In this document: one piece after another, positions 63,528 through 64,000 of the stretch | How the letters are laid out: each line of letters opens with the position of its first letter | Numbering within the stretch: the first letter of the stretch is position 1 | From: Bacillus shivajii | GTDB taxonomy: Bacteria; Bacillota; Bacilli; Bacillales; Salisediminibacteriaceae | Reading direction: 5' to 3' | Assembly (NCBI RefSeq): GCF_020519665.1 | Contig: NZ_CP084703.1 | Coordinates: 3,844,001 to 3,908,000, forward strand | DNA: 64,000 bases | Position numbers and translations under genes: made by a program | Notes under the pieces: model-generated | What the model saw: only the letters and a program-made list of their open reading frames with translations | Database searches by the model: none | What the model was told of the DNA's origin: nothing

Positions 63528-64000
63528 TTATTCAGACAAGATGTCATTTTCAACTTTATCTCTGAACTTGTCCAGTTCCTCATGTAAATCTTCTCCACCT
63601 ACATTTACTCGTTCCATGGATCTAATCATCTCTTGAGCAATTGCTTCCCATTCTGGAAGTTGAGGTGATGCTTTTGTTTCTTCAAGCTGCTCACCAAAAA
63701 CAGAGAGCATTTCATCTTCTTCTAATACTGGGTCGTTCCATGCATCGACATTAGAAGGTAATGTATTTGAGATTTCATACCACTCTAGTTGCGTTTGCTC
63801 ATCAACTAAGAATGAAATGAATTCTAGAGATTCTTCTACCATTTCTGTGTTATGGAAAACAGTTAAGTTCGATCCACCAATAAATGAAGTATTCGTCTCT
63901 TTTGCAGGAAGAGTCGCTACAGCCCAGTCTCCTTCAATTTCTGGAGCTTCATTATTAAGGATGTTAACCATCCAAGGTCCACTTTGGAACATCGGTTGTA
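63528..64000 (-). CDS. Extracellular sugar-binding protein, system 4 (partial, 5' end off window)
   Basis: C-terminal part of a CUT1-type binding protein; the frame stays open through the right edge, so the true start is outside. Seen are MFQSGPWMVN, LPAKETNTSFIGGSNLTVFH and the C-terminal ERVNVGGEDLHEELDKF. Its genes continue with two permeases. The ligand is unknown. Confidence 0.88.
   Translation of the reverse strand, partial: QPMFQSGPWMVNILNNEAPEIEGDWAVATLPAKETNTSFIGGSNLTVFHNTEMVEESLEFISFLVDEQTQLEWYEISNTLPSNVDAWNDPVLEEDEMLSVFGEQLEETKASPQLPEWEAIAQEMIRSMERVNVGGEDLHEELDKFRDKVENDILSE

Noticed and set aside
1-64000. CRISPR arrays, tRNA or rRNA genes, insertion sequences, prophage genes
   Set aside because: Looked for on both strands; no regularly spaced repeats, cloverleaf-like genes, transposases or phage structural genes were found.

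Overview
The window looks like chromosome of a low-GC, endospore-former-type Bacillaceae bacterium, probably one of the alkaliphilic or halotolerant Bacillus relatives. The grounds are AGGAGG-type ribosome binding sites, frequent TTG/GTG starts, a HutP antiterminator, CcpA-type cre sites, a Bacillus-type LexA box, a TxpA/BsrG-type type I toxin, and dispersed hairpin repeats of the kind common in such genomes. No rRNA, tRNA, CRISPR array, insertion sequence or prophage was seen. The genus is inference.

Left part (1-16.7 kb) is mixed metabolism. It holds hutP-hutH of histidine degradation with the HutP-responsive terminator; an M42 aminopeptidase divergent from an arginine-deiminase-family enzyme; a coiled-coil polysaccharide deacetylase; and a five-gene 2-oxoacid:ferredoxin oxidoreductase operon behind a consensus promoter and a cre site with no mismatch. 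Next comes a three-gene set (enolase-superfamily N-acylamino acid racemase, GNAT, M20 deacylase) matching the known D- to L-amino acid salvage route, in which the racemase carries a single-base frameshift. NUDIX, GNAT and alpha/beta hydrolase genes follow. A dispersed repeat family sits at or inside the 3' ends of several of these genes. At 16.3-16.7 kb there is a complete type I toxin-antitoxin locus whose toxin promoter carries a palindromic LexA/SOS box.

Right part (16.7-64 kb) is a carbohydrate supercluster centred on inositol, almost all on the minus strand. Operon 1 (30.1 to 16.8 kb) runs ABC binding protein, two permeases, PHP hydrolase, LacI regulator, iolB, iolC, iolA, iolD and a GH38-like DUF5054 enzyme; an epimerase-like/aldo-keto reductase pair lies just upstream. 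Three identical palindromes (TTAAACCGGTTTAA) mark the two promoter regions. Operon 2 (41.1 to 36.3 kb) is AraC regulator, PIG-L deacetylase and a second sugar ABC system, followed by a ROK regulator, a ROK kinase and an unrecognised protein. A GH4-PfkB pair, two plus-strand Gfo/Idh/MocA genes (the second broken by an in-frame stop) and a second LacI gene follow. Operon 3 (54.4 to 47.0 kb) is iolG-iolB-iolC-iolA-iolD-iolE, so the block iolB-C-A-D is present twice in the same order. Operon 4 (61.1 to 54.6 kb) links an AfuABC/FbpABC-like transporter to an inositol-monophosphatase-family enzyme, a HAD phosphatase and iolI. A fourth ABC sugar system runs off the right edge.

Together the genes describe uptake and dismantling of inositol and, by inference, of inositol conjugates: three CUT1-type importers and one AfuABC-like importer, glycan-trimming or deacetylating enzymes, phosphatases, and two copies of the downstream ring-opening and aldehyde dehydrogenase steps. 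Substrates other than inositol are inferred from gene company only.
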